NCBI GenBank assembly: GCA_019055375.1
Contig: JAHQIW010001340.1
Span: forward strand, 372,001 to 436,000
Length of the DNA: 64,000 nt
Reading direction: 5' to 3'
Source of the DNA: Parelaphostrongylus tenuis
Lineage: Eukaryota > Nematoda > Chromadorea > Rhabditida > Metastrongylidae
Within the stretch, counting starts at the first letter, position 1, and the number at the start of each line of letters is the position of its first letter. This document shows positions 14,001 to 25,379 of the stretch, in pieces. The notes beneath the pieces are model-generated. The model was given only the letters and a program-made list of their open reading frames with translations. It ran no database searches and was not told where the DNA came from. Made by a program: the position numbers and the translations under genes.

Positions 14001-17000
14001 CATCACTCAATTTTCTTAGAGATATTAGGTTAGAGTTATAAGCATTTCAAAGACAACAACAATAATATTTCGGATTATATAAGCATAAATTATGAGTGTG
14101 CATTATTCACTGACTAACACCAGAATTATGATATTTCAAAGAAGATGAACATCCAAAGACTTGAAATTATCTAATTGCCGTTGAATCCAAAATATCAGTA
14201 AAAGTATTCAAAATATTCACTTTGTCGGTGTTAGATGACAACCTGAAAGCTTATGATTTTGGTTAAGATTACCTTAACGGCATCAATTATCCAATACCAA
14301 CGGGGATCAAGAAGCAGTACCACATACATGTAGATAAAAAATAGATTTGATACCCCATACATGTACAGTCCAAATATCTAAAAGCGTTTCGTAAGAAGGG
14401 CATTGTTAATGCCAGATAGAAATATGTTCTTTTTGACACGCAGACCTACCAAGTCTTTTGGGCTGTTTTCTCTTTGTACTTCTCCAGAAAGGAGATGAGA
14501 GAGTTCAAGAACAAGTGCGAAAATTGTGAGAAACAGGCTATAAAATGCAGTAAGAGCTGTCAGCATACCATCTCTAAATAAATATTTTTCAATGAAAAAA
14601 TAGGCAACTGATACAATTCTAGCACAGCTGTGAGAAGTGCAAAACGCAAAAAAGTACAGCCGCAATCTGAGTCCACTACACATGAATTATGTACCAGGCT
14701 TTCCTCGTACCCTAACGTTCTTCGTCTTTCCATCATTGCCATGCTGTCAAAGATGACTTGAAGATCAAATAGTAGTTGGCAATATGATTAAAATTTCGAG
14801 AACATGAAATTGAAGTCTCCACACTTCTGATATTCATGGATGCATAAGTTTTCGTATTTCTTGGTTTGTCGAATAAATGCTTAAAGCAGTATAATAGTTA
14901 AGCAGCAGATTTCAAAGTGTTGCTTAGTTTCTTAACAGGTGTTTCATCACGCTGTGCATTTTCTTGATAAAGAAGAGAATAATAGAAATTCCTGGCAAGC
15001 ACCAGTTTCTGACTGAGTTCACACAAATTGGTACTGTACTCAACACCGCAAAACTGCTTTCATCTCAAGATGGGATATTTTTGAAGGTTTAAGTACAACT
15101 GTAGTGCCTCCAGTTCCACTTACTTCGCTTCTTTACTGCGATTCCACGCTTCTTCAGCACTATTTTTTAGTTCAGAAGCCTCACTAACGCTGTCAAAAGA
15201 GAGTGCTGAGTCCTCTCGTTTAGTTTTCTCCCTTTTATCAGCAGCTTTCACCATGTCCTTATGGAGTTCATCGTCGTCCTAAACATAGCAAAATATTAGA
15301 AACTGCGAGTCTCTCTCAAATTGAAAAAAAGGTTGGTTCCGTCGTTAGCACATGGACATTGAAAGAATTTGTTTAAGTATCATTAAGACGGTAATAACAA
15401 ACGATACTGGTTCCAAACAATTTCCTACTTAGAATTACTTGCAGTGTACTTACTTGTTTTTTAGAGGATCTAAGTTAGCAACGTGCCTCAATTGCTCGGA
15501 GGCTACACAAAAAGCAGTTGCTTTTTGCTTCTCAGCTCTAACCCTTTTCTACTGTGTAAACTTTGTAGATAATTGTATGATAATAAGCTAAGGCATTTCT
15601 TATCATATCATGTTATTTGAATTCCAATTTCCACTATATATATTATTTATATCACGCTACCACATGGATCAAAAGCCGCCACTGACGACGATTTGTAAAG
15701 GTTAGTTGGAGCAAGTCCTCATTAACGAGATGACAAAGGATATGGCTTTTGGCTTTGATTCTATTTTGAATGATGCACCATGCATTCGACTTCAATTTTT
15801 AACTTCGTTTGAGGTGACTGAATGCATATTTGGATTTCACAATGACTTGGTGTCCTTCCGCTGAACCGAGTCAGTGCTGCTTATCCTCCCATGCAAGTCT
15901 GAGCCTGATATCAATTTACCGACCCCAGAGGAATAGGAATGGATGGTTTGGTGCGCCATGAGCGCGAGATCAAACCATTGACCTCGTGTGGGACGCAGAG
16001 CACCTCTAACCACTGCGCCACATGCGCTCTTTTCAGAGATAATTGTAATAGAATTTCATTTGTACATTGGCTTGAGGAGATCTACCAAAGTATTAGTTCA
16101 GTGTTCTATATTTCCCAGGCATGTTAGCGACTAAAATCTCACTCAACCTACTGAAATGGATGGCTTAGTGAGGCTGAGCGAAGATCAAACCAAAGAAGTG
16201 ATTGTCAAAAACACTGCATTCAGCTGTTTTTTTCAGAAGCGATGGCTTGATGTTATAAATATATTTTCGATACATTTTATAATGATGAGTAATGCGCAAA
16301 GGTTTGGCGTCAGTCGGGAATCGAACCCGTGTGTCACTTTTTTCGGTGGCACGTGCTAACCACTTGCACTACCGACGCCTCTTATGCGACCACTCTGTCT
16401 ACATCTATATATACAATAATCTCAAGCACTCAAACGTTAAACACGGATTCAATTCCCGCGCGTGGTTCCAGGTTCTGCATATGTTATTGGATATATAGTT
16501 ATAACATCACAAAGTTGTTCAAAAGAGCAGTTAGATGAAAATTCTTCTCAGTTACGTATTAGGCTAGAAACTGTTTTCTGTTGCATTTTTTGCTATTTTT
16601 ATTTATTTACGATGAACTTATTTCTTGGTCTTTTTTATTGTTTTTATATCATTCGAAAGATCATGACCTCGAAATTCTAATTATGTGAACTTTTTGTGAA
16701 TTATGAAATTTTCTTTCACTTTAAAAATGAACACTTCAATACTCAAGCCGTGAACGTTTCTTGAACGTTCCACTTAGGTCATTCTGCCACCGAAACAATG
16801 CAAAACTATGTAAAGCACTTAATCACAGAGCGGTTGATCTACGAAGAAACAAGGGTAACTAAAAAAAAAGGTTCGTGAAAGCAACACCAACACGTCAAAA
16901 TCGGCTGCAAGAACTCTGTCAAAGTGGCGTCAACACAACGCTCGTCCAGATATTGTGCGTCTGACATTGCAAAATATTAACGAATTAGGGTGGAAACGTT

Positions 17001-19606
17001 TGATCCGTCCCAACGTATAGTGCAGATGCTGCTCCAAGTGACTACCATCTTTCAGGTTTCTGAAAATTCCTCTGCAGGAAAATACTTTGCCAAAGTCGGT
17101 GATGTAATAAAACACCTGCATCATTCTTAAGTGAAAAAAAACTTCATGCAGTTACAAAAAGTAAATGATTTCCAGATTTAGAATCTCGAGATCGAACTTC
17201 CGTATGACATCAAATCCGATAAAAAAGATAAAGAAATAAGTGTCTTGTAAATAGATAAAAATAACAAAAAAAAAACGGCAAAACTTAGTTCCCAACCTAA
17301 TTATCCGACGTCAGCGTAATTTTCATATCGTTCAATATTACTGGATACTTGAAGAAGTGTTTTCGAACGAATACAGTTACCAGAAATGAGCGGTAATTGA
17401 CTAATAGTACAAAATTTATTGCTATCATGAAGCATAATTATCGTGTAGAGTGTGCAGGTATGTAAAAGAATGAAAGATATGCAACATAAGTAGCACAATA
17501 CCTCCACATTCCAGCTGTGTCACATTTATACGATAAACCATAGTACTATATAGCAAGTAGTATGATACATACCATTGATACCTACGGAACGACAGGCAAA
17601 GTCTTTCGTATGTTGATCCTGTCCTGTTTACAACCTTTCGATTGCTTTGGTAATCGGAAAATTACCGCTTATAAAAAAAGGCCACAAGTCCGTATTAGTC
17701 AAAAATTAGGCGTAGCCAGACAGGCCGGCCACGCGAAATTAAGCGTGGTTATGAAACGTGGAAAAATTCCTGCGTCTCTTTTTTTTGCGAAGTGCAATGA
17801 CAACTTTGTGTCGGCTCGCGAAGAAGACGATGAATAATTGATCAATAGCGTGATTGATAGGAAGTCCATCCCGAAACTCTGGAAATTCCTATTTTAGTTT
17901 TTCTTTTCCTTAGCCAAGAGTAAATATTTCGACTATCTTTTGCGACTACTCAGCAGAAGTTATGTTGCGATACACGATTGCCGAATACGACTTTTCAGTA
18001 GCATGATGGGTACTGTCTGGTGATTCGCTGAATGAAATCTCCAAAAGAGACTTCCTGAACGCAAAGAAGGGTTTACAGATTGTAAATAAACTAAATCTTG
18101 TATGCGGACAGATAAGCACCTTTGTTCTGGGGGAGATTTCGAGAAATCTGTGAATCTAATTTCATGGTATGAGCAAACGTGTTTCTTCTAGATGGAAAAA
18201 CAAACAAATCTAATGGCTTTCAAGGTTATTTGTAAAGTTTTATAAGCTATCTGTATTCAAGGGCAATGGCTCTAACTGCTATTATCTGCTAACCAATAGT
18301 GATTGAAATAAGTTATTATTTTTTACATATATCTGGGATAGCTTGAATAACGCATGCCTAACCTTTTGAAAAACATAAAGTTATGATGCCTATCAAATAT
18401 GTGAGTTTAGATGAGGAATTTGGAGCCGCTTAACAGTTGAGACAACAATAACTAGTAGTTCGGTGTACAAATCATTAACCAGTTCCTTACCGTTTTTTCA
18501 AAATTCATTTCTCTACTAACTGGAGCTCGTCCAGACACTTCTGGAGGTCTTTCGTCGATTACGGCTGTGTGAAGATTGGTATCGAAGCTGAAACACATCT
18601 ATTCTCGGGCTTCATAAAATTAAAAGTGACTATGTAGAAGAGGGTTTAACGGTTCTTTCTTATTACGAATATGTCAAACATTGAGAGGAATATGAAAGCT
18701 TTATTCTCTTCTTGATTTTGACTGCCACGAATTGCCTTCCTTGGAAACAGCGAGGTAATCTCAATAAAAGGACTTTAAAAACTAATGACAAATGCTAAAG
18801 GAGTGAGAACAAATATATGAAAGGACGGTAGGAAATGGTACAATATCTGGAGCCTATAACAAAACTCTCTAATCGGTCGATTAATCAATTTCATCAGCCA
18901 GCTTCTCTGCCTGAAACTATTTGTGTATTACCAGGATCTTCCGTGACATTGATGAAATAACTATGCAAACGGACACTTGTGCGTCAGGTTTTTTTCTGAT
19001 GAGGTTATGGAAATGTTTGACTGAGTATACTGTGTGTCGATATGTTTTTTTCAGGTCTTGAAGAAGGTGAATTGGCCGAAACGTCAGAAAATGTTTTAGC
19101 GATTAGATTTTATTGCTCACAATCACATATCTGCTCACAAAAAAAGAACAGTATTTTATTTGTGTATTGGTTTTCACTACCGTCCGGTAAACAGAAGCAA
19201 GTTAATCTTGTGATAATTAGCAAACCAATTTTCATACACGTTATTAGAAAATCAAAGAATAGTTCTTTATAACTTAGCTGTTTAAGAGCTCAGTAGAAGG
19301 TTCAATACGGCCTGCACTTTTCATTATCGTGAAGACGGCCTATTCAGGCGTTCTAATATGACTAAGTGTTATTTTCAGAAGTGTGTCGGGCTTTCCTTTC
19401 CTTTGTGAACCGCTCTCTCGTCATTTGATAGCGACAGTATGCACACAAACGAACCGTAATATGCAGAACTCTGAGCACTCACTCGAAATCTGTGCGCTTT
19501 ATCCAGCTGTCAACAAACTCAGCACTTGACCGTTTAGCTCGACGCCTCGAAGGCTTCTTGTGAAGATTCTTAAGCTGGGAACTTATGGTGATGTGGTCGT
19601 CTCCTT
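2071..19606 (-). CDS. Otopetrin-like proton channel, multi-exon gene (partial model)
   Basis: Exons read on the minus strand, 5' to 3': 19606-19483, 18587-18491, 15278-15124, 14743-14711 (or -14615), 14573-14450, 14377-14273, 13456-13274, 10686-about 10590, 10250-10056, 5000-4777, 4720-4596, 2166-2071. Phases agree from 19606 to 13274 and from 5000 to 2071; the joins around 10686-10056 do not, so exons or donors are missing there. The first three exons encode a charged cytosolic N-terminus. Membrane segments follow (FYSLFLTIFALVLEL, MYGVSNLFFIYMYVVLLL, IMFIFTQMHIIF). Family hallmarks are MHLIAANLWTWIR and VEYSLIAAVVMYIVWRNIG, equivalent to the otopetrin HLIATNL and EFSLI..VMWKNIG motifs. Otopetrins are 12-helix proton channels; helices 9-12 are not found here. 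Introns up to 5 kb are filled with repeats. First exon unknown. Confidence 0.8.
2167..4595. other. Intron of the otopetrin-like gene
   Basis: No supported gene. Around 2310-2345 and 2895-2950 there are weak B-box-like words (GGTTCGAGTTCC, GGTTCAAACC) that may be old tRNA-derived SINE debris. Around 3840-4390 short open stretches broken by stops suggest a decayed coding relic that I cannot name. Confidence 0.3.
5001..6574. other. Intron sequence, nothing recognised
   Basis: Lies inside the 5 kb intron of the otopetrin-like gene. No exon with a matching phase was found, although at least one is expected here because the 10056 donor (phase 1) and the 5000 acceptor (one base) do not join. Confidence 0.3.
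6575..6895. repeat. About 320 bp inverted-repeat element (MITE-like family M)
   Basis: The left end (6590-6626) reads GCATGTTTTGAGCC then ATGAGGTCTGATATGG. The right end (6831-6866) carries the reverse complement, CCATATCAGACCTCAT then GGCTCAAACCATG. Related ends occur at 7385, 27757, 51415, 53890 and 55140. No coding capacity. A GC-rich core includes TAGGGGTAGATCCCCCTAGG. Confidence 0.65.
7385..7600 (+). repeat. Family-M related copy with ribozyme-like motif
   Basis: Begins with the family-M word TTTTGAGCC and continues to a CACGTGTTTCGACCTTG block shared with 27811. Only one end is recognisable. Confidence 0.4.
7443..7480 (-). ncRNA. Hammerhead-like motif (degenerate)
   Basis: On the minus strand CTGACGTGA is followed by a short GC-rich stem, then GAAACACGTGTATC. 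This resembles the CUGANGA...GAAA core with a palindromic stem III (CACGTG). The first core strand carries extra bases, so activity is doubtful. Confidence 0.3.
8434..8470. repeat. (AT)n microsatellite
   Basis: A near-uninterrupted TA run directly after a TGCATGCATGCATGCAT block. Confidence 0.9.
8833..9150 (-). pseudogene. Internally deleted mariner transposase relic
   Basis: On the minus strand the N-terminal mariner motif (IRNLLLYEFQLG) and helix-turn-helix part (LTKFINGDTDW) run, after a stop, straight into the C-terminal motif FYERG...LPERWRNCIQADGEYF. The catalytic core that would carry the three acidic residues is absent. The same N-to-C fusion occurs in the copy at 57795, which suggests a shared deletion derivative. 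Confidence 0.65.
9338..9512 (+). repeat. SINE-B copy (tRNA-derived)
   Basis: Head GCCGTAGCTGAGTGGTTG (A-box region) and tail TGCTAAAAGTACTG, the plus-strand equivalent of the SINE-B tail. It lies in an intron of the otopetrin-like gene, in the opposite orientation to that gene. Confidence 0.55.
10958..11150 (-). CDS. Candidate exon, gene unassigned
   Basis: On the minus strand a GATTTTAG acceptor is followed by an open frame of 64 codons to a good donor, CCTCT|GTAAGAG. It contains the hydrophobic stretch FSILIACIMTPSAIFPFVYAV. It sits between otopetrin-like exons 13274 and 10686, but its phases (one base in, phase 0 out) fit neither neighbour and the peptide has no otopetrin hallmark. It may be an alternative exon, part of a nested gene, or chance. 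Confidence 0.3.
11262..11400 (-). repeat. SINE-B tail fragment
   Basis: Starts with GCGGATCCCAACACTTTTAG, the SINE-B tail also seen at 1019 and 32791. The tRNA-like head is not recognisable. Confidence 0.45.
11401..12100. other. Intron sequence, nothing recognised
   Basis: No exon or named repeat can be supported. A purine-rich stretch and an imperfect short repeat (CTTCACTAGAAAAAGC, CCTCACTAGAGAGAAC) lie at 11890-11955. Confidence 0.3.
12100..12450. repeat. Dispersed AT-rich repeat R1, copy
   Basis: Contains CATTCAATAGCCGAAATCTCGG and GCTGTGAGAGCTAAAAC, variants of the R1 words found throughout the window. Confidence 0.5.
13883..14028. repeat. Foldback element with tRNA-like core
   Basis: Two arms of about 48 bp (13883-13930 and 13981-14028) are near-perfect inverted copies, beginning CTAATATC and running into GACCTCAG. 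The centre, read on the minus strand, has a tRNA-like T arm (GTGGGTTCGACTCCCGC) and complementary acceptor-like ends (GACCTCA...TGAGGTC). The D and anticodon arms are poor. It lies in an otopetrin-like intron. Confidence 0.6.
15771..16033 (-). repeat. SINE-A copy (tRNA-derived)
   Basis: Minus-strand head GAGCGCATGTGGCGCAGTGG with a B box GGTTTGATCTC, a body with GACTCGGTTCAG, and a tail CACCTCAAACGAAG...GAATGCATGG. Confidence 0.75.
16156..16195 (-). repeat. SINE-A head fragment
   Basis: ATGGATGGCTTAGTGAGGCT followed by AGATCAAACC repeats the SINE-A segment at 15939-15980. It lies about 120 bp beyond the full copy. Confidence 0.45.
16306..16378 (-). tRNA. tRNA-like sequence, probable pseudogene
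   Basis: On the minus strand 73 bases form a seven-pair acceptor stem (GGCGTCG with TGACGCC), a perfect D stem GTGC/GCAC around AAGTGGTTA, and a T arm with loop GTTCGATT. The anticodon stem has one mismatch and an A-rich loop (CGAAAAAA), so no isotype is assigned. One extra base sits between acceptor and D stem. It could equally be the head of a tRNA-derived repeat. Confidence 0.45.
16379..18490. other. Intron sequence, nothing firmly recognised
   Basis: Lies between otopetrin-like exons. A minus-strand acceptor-plus-donor pair near 15443-15486 just outside, and short open frames near 17300-17840, were examined but fit no model. Confidence 0.3.
19051..19092 (+). ncRNA. Hammerhead-like motif of Penelope 3' type
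   Basis: CTTGAAGAAGGTGAATTGGC then CGAAACGTCAG. The GAAACGUC segment and stem II are kept, but CUGAUGA is changed to CUUGAAGA. Confidence 0.4.
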
Positions 19607-20393
19607 CTGAAATTGTTCGAGTATAGGTCTCATCACGCAAAACAATTCACGTTCATGATACTTTCATCACAGCCGAAAAGTATTTTCGATCATTTTTGAT
19701 TTTAGTCGTGTTCGTGTTACGTGGCCATGAAAATCGATGAGATTGTCATTAAGCAATGCCTCGAATATCTAAAAATATGCTTAATCCTAAAAAACACCTT
19801 CTACAAAGGAAAATATGAGGGAATTCTTTTCTCATCTTTTACTATTTGTCGCGTAGTGGTCGAGATTGTAATACATAAAGATGGAGCAAAATGATTTGGT
19901 GGACATGGATTCTTGGAGTGAGAAGACTAAGTAAACTTAGTTCAATTTTTTTCTGTAATTGGAAATTTTTCGAAATATCGAGTTTCTATCACAAAGACGG
20001 GAATTTTGTTAACGTTGCAGCGCTAGTCGCAATACCATTTTATTCATTTTTGAAGTAAAATTCATGTCTCTAACAACATTTATAAAGTAAATGTGGCTGT
20101 TCACTTTATAGCCGAACTTACATAAAACCATTGCAAACTCTCTCAAATAATGAGCAATCACTTCTAGTCTTTCAATGTTATATTTATGAACGTATAAGTG
20201 TTTCGATTAATCAGAATTATGACTATTTATTTGCTGCCTAGTTTTATCTTAATGCCAGGATACGATATAACTATAAGAAAAAACTTTTATAATAAGATAG
20301 GAGCAAAAGTTGGAAGCTGATGCTTTTGTATCAAGGACTCCAACCGCAACTATCTCTGGATCAGAATCGTTGCGGATGATTGTTTGCGGTCAC

Positions 20394-20490
20394 CGAATAG
20401 GTAGAACAAGGCTTAGGAAAAGGCAGAGTGAAGGACTCGACGATGCTGCGCGAGCGCGCGCTGCCCCAGTTAGGCATAATGGCGTTTTGA
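20394..20490 (-). CDS. Candidate upstream exon of the '-' gene
   Basis: The acceptor TTACTTCCTCGCAG is followed by a 32-codon frame with an ATG (MPNWGSARSRSIVESF) and a donor ATTCG|GTGACC. The donor is phase 0, whereas the 19606 exon needs one preceding base, so at least one more exon or another donor is required. The segment is more GC-rich than its surroundings. Confidence 0.3.
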
Positions 20491-20499
20491 CTGCGAGGA

Positions 20500-22929
20500 A
20501 GTAAAAAAATAGGTTCTAAGCACTGTTATTACCTTGGTATCCTTGTGGTTAATTCGACTAGGCTCAAAATATTTTACTTGAAATAAATAAAATCAGGATA
20601 ACATACTAATAAGTGGACCGGCTATGAAAGCTCTGAGCGGCATAGAACAGATTTGTTAGTGGAGAATAGGATTTTTTTTTGATATCGCGCAAGTTTTTTC
20701 TTCGACTACCAGAGCGCTATGGGCCGGTATAATCATGCTTGATAAGTTCCTTAGATCTTTCATACAATATGAGACAGGTATCCGTGATGTGATCGCGCTC
20801 ACAGAGACCAACCTCCTATCTTTGCGGATTTTCAAATTTAATGCCACATTTGTTTGGGGAAAATTTTCTCCATCTACAGAACCCGTAATGAAGACTGTGA
20901 ACTCCAGTAAATCCATTCAGGGATGCCAAAAAAGAGATGGAGTCAACATTCAACTAAACTTCTCAAGAACGAGTTGATCTCAATTGGTTGATAGACTTAC
21001 ATACATATCCGAAGAGTTTAAATAATAATGGATGTGACATGATGAACCGAAAGAAAGATGCCCTGAGAATTACACGACAGGTGCTGTAGAGTAGAATGAA
21101 CAAAAGACGAAATAATCACACATTTCTCTGATGATTAATAGGAAATACAATAAAACCACGAACACAGTGATAACAGTACGTTAGCTACTATCATTGAAAT
21201 TGTGGTTGAAACTTTTTTTATTTTTTAGTATATTGCGCCCGTAGGTCATCCGAATGCTTTGAGTAAGATGAATTTCAGATAATAACTTACGTATTACCGG
21301 ATTTTTCTTGACGAATTAATAAAGCAACAAGAGACACATGTTTTCCTTTCACATTAATAGAGTATAAATTTTGCAATTAGATCTAATCTTTAGTGTGAAA
21401 AGTGAAAAGAAAATTCTATGTCAAAGAATGTTCGAGCAACCGAAAGGAAAATTGCGGTCCATAAATCAGGAATACATTGCAAACTTGTGCCCAAAGTACC
21501 ACAAAAGGGTACGGGGTGTGCAAAAAGACTGTGGCGATTGGTTGATTGAACAAATGTCAGTTCATTTTGATGTTGGACTGGTGTGGTGCAATCACGATCC
21601 AGCGCTAGCCTATACCCAACGGTGTCTCCAACTAGACTGCACTCGACATAGAACGCCCGTATCACCTCGGGAGTCCATGAACTCACACATTGCCTCACTG
21701 ATTACTTAAGACTAATGATCCGAATAATCCAATCTATTCAGGACGGTCTAGCCTAACATGGAACTGTTATCTCCTCCAATTAGAACCAGCTGATCAAAAA
21801 GCAATTTTATGACTCTACACACCTCCTCATTTCGTCTGCGAATCAGGGTGAGATATTGGAGTCCAATCGTGCGTCTAGTTCAAAAAAAAAAAGCGTCAAA
21901 TGCGATAGTCCTTTTAAGGAAACGATTTCTTCATTCACTTTATTAGTGCAGAGCATATTATTTGTGTTGTGGATCATAAGTTTAAGTAATGCTGTCAGCG
22001 TTCAATGAGCAGAGCATGTACGAATAATTTAATTTTGATCGTTACAAAAGTAACACGGCCTCGTAAACAGTTCATTAAAATGGCCGAAATTTCGCTTTTC
22101 TTGGCTAGGATTTCGTTTTTTTCCTTCTGTCCATTTTGCGTTGCTCAGTAACAGATTCTATGAGTTTAAGACAGCGATTTTCGTTTTTGATAGCCATAGA
22201 AAATTGGGATTCAGGTCGGTTAACCTTCACTCCTTCAATTTTCTGATGAGTCACTGAGTTTAGACAGAAACTTGATTGCCACATGGAACGCCACTAAATG
22301 CGAACTCCTTATAAAAACTTACCATTATGTCGTCCATTAAATGGCGTTTGCCGAGCGGGTTTTGCACGTCGCAGCCGTTTCGTGAGCTGTCGAGGCAAAT
22401 TGGAAAATGCCCTTGAAAATCCCTGAAATCTGGAAATCAGCCGCAATAACTTTTGCTACAAAATTCAAGGCAGACTTTGAAGAGTGAATCAAACCCTTCT
22501 GCAAAGCAAATATGAGGCGTAAATCATTCCCCTATTCAACAACTAAGTTTCATCAAATATATGATTATCATTTTCTTTTACTTCTTAGAAAATTCTGTAA
22601 AATCAGTACAGCGATATTGCAGCGATTTTATATGAATTCATCAAAAACGTGTTTAGATCCTGTTAACACCTTACCTCAAAATTTTTCAATCCCACATTAT
22701 TTCTTTGTTGATTATCGCTTGATATTGGATCACATATTTTATGCATCTGGAAAAAATTCATGAAACCAGTCCAGCCGCTATTATTGTAATGCTTGAAATT
22801 TAAGACGAAAAGAGTGATCACAAAAGCAAGAACATTTTTTGGATCATCGAATTTTAACAACCACGCTTCATATGATATTTTTATTTATGAAGAAATAAGT
22901 TTAAGAAATGATCCCTGGCTAAGGTAGAG
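20500..22929. other. Intergenic stretch without a supported gene
   Basis: Open stretches on both strands at 20656-20977 and 21371-21709 lack splice signals that would make a model. A run of A residues (21882) and scattered AT-rich sequence are present. Confidence 0.3.
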
Positions 22930-23190
22930 TATTTTACCTACATTACTCATCACCTCTGCTCCCGTTGATCGTTGAGTAACTCTAGCAGCAAAACTGAAGC
23001 TCTATTCTGTTCTGTTAAATGCAAGAATAGTCCAGTGTCTGCTCCACCCGCTCTCTCTCTCTCTCTCAGAATTCACTAAGCATCATTATCTCTCTTCAAG
23101 GTTTTTTGTGGAAAATTCTGTCCATTGGGTCGGTGATCTTTCTTTTGTACGTTTGATATTTCGAGAAGGTAGCGTATTTAGGGCCAGCAA
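22930..23190 (-). pseudogene. RTE-type LINE, 3' end fragment
   Basis: On the minus strand the frame reads IKRTKERSPTQWTEFSTK, the RTE C-terminal motif (KRT.GRPPTRW.DFFTK). A CT microsatellite (23049-23066) lies inside. The same protein tail occurs at 47150 and 50440. Confidence 0.5.
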
Positions 23191-24410
23191 ATATTTGTAT
23201 ATAAGAGGGACGCCTCGAAAGGACATTTTCTTCGTTCAGTGATTGTTTACAAACCGATTTAGCTCCGAAGGACGGCGAGCTTGCACTCTTCACCGAGAAA
23301 AAACAAGCGAGCGATTCGAGCTTCTGTGATGAAATCTTCAAGCATTGAGTCACTCTACGGCACACCATCAATTAAGTGAAAAGTCTCAACATCTTGTCGC
23401 TTGTCGATCGACAATTTCACATCTCGTAATGTGCGCCGTGTATAATTTCCACTATGTTCACCACGAGAAATAGACGTACACAGCTTACGAAAAATTATAG
23501 AATGAGCTACTGAAAAACTAAACTAATGCGAATGTCAAGACAATTTTCCAAAAACATCACTGAATGTCGAGTTATCATTTATAACATTAAATCAACATGG
23601 GTAGTGAAGATCTTTCCGAACAAAGTTCAACGCACAGCTTTTTGTATGTTGGGTTGTTTTTCACTTCTTAGCTATGAAGGAATTTCTCTTACGTGGAATA
23701 TTTGCCTGTGCACATTAAATCAATGAAAGACAGTACAAAACATGAAACCACATCACCACGTTGTTAGATGTTATAGTTTTTTGAAAAAGTAAAGTAAATT
23801 ATTATCATTATTTTTATTATTTGCATTATTCTCTAGGCTTAGAAAAGGACAAGACATGCCAGAATGTCAGAATGTACGTTGTAAATTAGTTATATATAAG
23901 CGATCTGGTGTTTGCCAATGAAAAGATTTTCACGATTTATACTTCTTTACATAAAGTGGTAAATGATTTCAACAAATGGCACTAAAACTAATTATTGTTC
24001 TATGATAACATTCTGAAACAACAGATGAATTGGGATTTCTAGAAATTTTTGACGATCAAGAACTGAGTGGATCAGAAGGTGCGATGCTATCAAATTGATC
24101 ATTGGGTGAATATTGACACACTTCACCTAAGTTAAATAATGAGTAACCTACAATTTCTATGATAGATGAGAGGAAAGTAGAACAAATGAAATGAATCAGC
24201 ATCCGGATCCTGCGCGATCATGAATGTTGACTGGAGGTCAAGGACAAGCAGAGTTTCATTCCCTTAAATAACTTTCATTACACATGGTCCATGCCGATGT
24301 GCAGACGGATCGCGTTGTTTAATTCTCTACACTTATCTTAAAATATCAGACACAAGGAACAATAGCGTTGAAGTACGTCATAAACTACATCTGTTTCAAT
24401 AATCAGAATT
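23191..24410. other. Intergenic stretch, nothing recognised
   Basis: AT-rich sequence without a convincing exon or named repeat on either strand. Confidence 0.3.
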
Positions 24411-24414
24411 TATA

Positions 24415-24530
24415 TATGCATATATATATATATATTTACATGTGCATATATACATATATGAATATGAATACGAATAAATATATATACATATACATGAATA
24501 TATATATATATATATATATATGTGCGTGTA
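24415..24530. repeat. (TA)n and (ATAC)-type microsatellite
   Basis: Long alternating TA tracts interrupted by CATA and GAATA units; the apparent ORFs here are repeat translations. Confidence 0.9.
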
Positions 24531-25379
24531 AAGGTTTGTCATTAACCATCTACATGTACTTTTCTCTGCGCTAAAATGAGACAGATACCTTTTCTGAGCT
24601 TCTTGCCCTAGTGTAGTCATTTTCATAGAATATGAAATCAATGATGAAGAATACGGATTCCTCATTTGGCGAGTCAATAAGTGAATGCGGAATCCGTTAT
24701 AGTGGCAATGAATATAATCAGGATTGGAATGGAAAATAATAAGGGCAAATCTGTTTTGAATAAAAATGAAGCGCTCAAAATGAGCTTTGCACTCAGTACT
24801 GAAGCAAAGTGATGGAATCTAATCTACCACTCTGTAATATCATTGAATCAGAAAAGACTAGGTGAATAAATGAAAAGGAAAGGAATTCGCAAAGACTATG
24901 CCCTAACTCAATGACAAGCTTGCGGTTCTGGTACCTTCACCTATTCACAGCTGCCTCGAGAAGTATATTCAAAGCCATTCATGCATCTGACGTAGCTCTA
25001 CCTAGTCGTTCCTGAAAAACTCTGGAGTAGAGCGATTCTCAAATGAAGTGGCCTTAATCATCACTGCCCTTATAGAGCGATTTTTACTCCTGTGATGAAC
25101 TGGCTACATTCAACACTTTCCTGAAATAGACTATCGTTTGGATGAAGCGCCACTGATACTATATTTTCACGGCGACAGTTGACCTCCGTCTCAGTCGAAA
25201 TAAGATCATCTGGAATATGTGAAAGACTAAATTTGTAAATAGGAGGTAGTTTTTATATTCTTATGTCATACTTGGTCGTCCCTCACTTCTATGAATTGAA
25301 GTTCACGCCCGTGCACTTGTAGGACGAAAATTGAATATGTGGTTTTTTCCCTTATCTGCATCCACTTTTAGTCCTTTGA

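Noticed and set aside
15443..15486. Minus-strand mini-exon with good acceptor and GTAAGT donor (VASEQLRHVANLDPLKN)
   Set aside because: Its phase-2 end cannot join the 15278 exon, while 18491 joins 15278 directly in phase.
21371..21709. 112-codon plus ORF and 102-codon minus ORF over the same bases
   Set aside because: No recognisable motif, no splice signals in a useful phase, similar length on both strands; probably chance.
24396..24677. ORFs of 68 and 93 codons rich in Ile-Tyr and Ser-Tyr
   Set aside because: Translations of the TA microsatellite.
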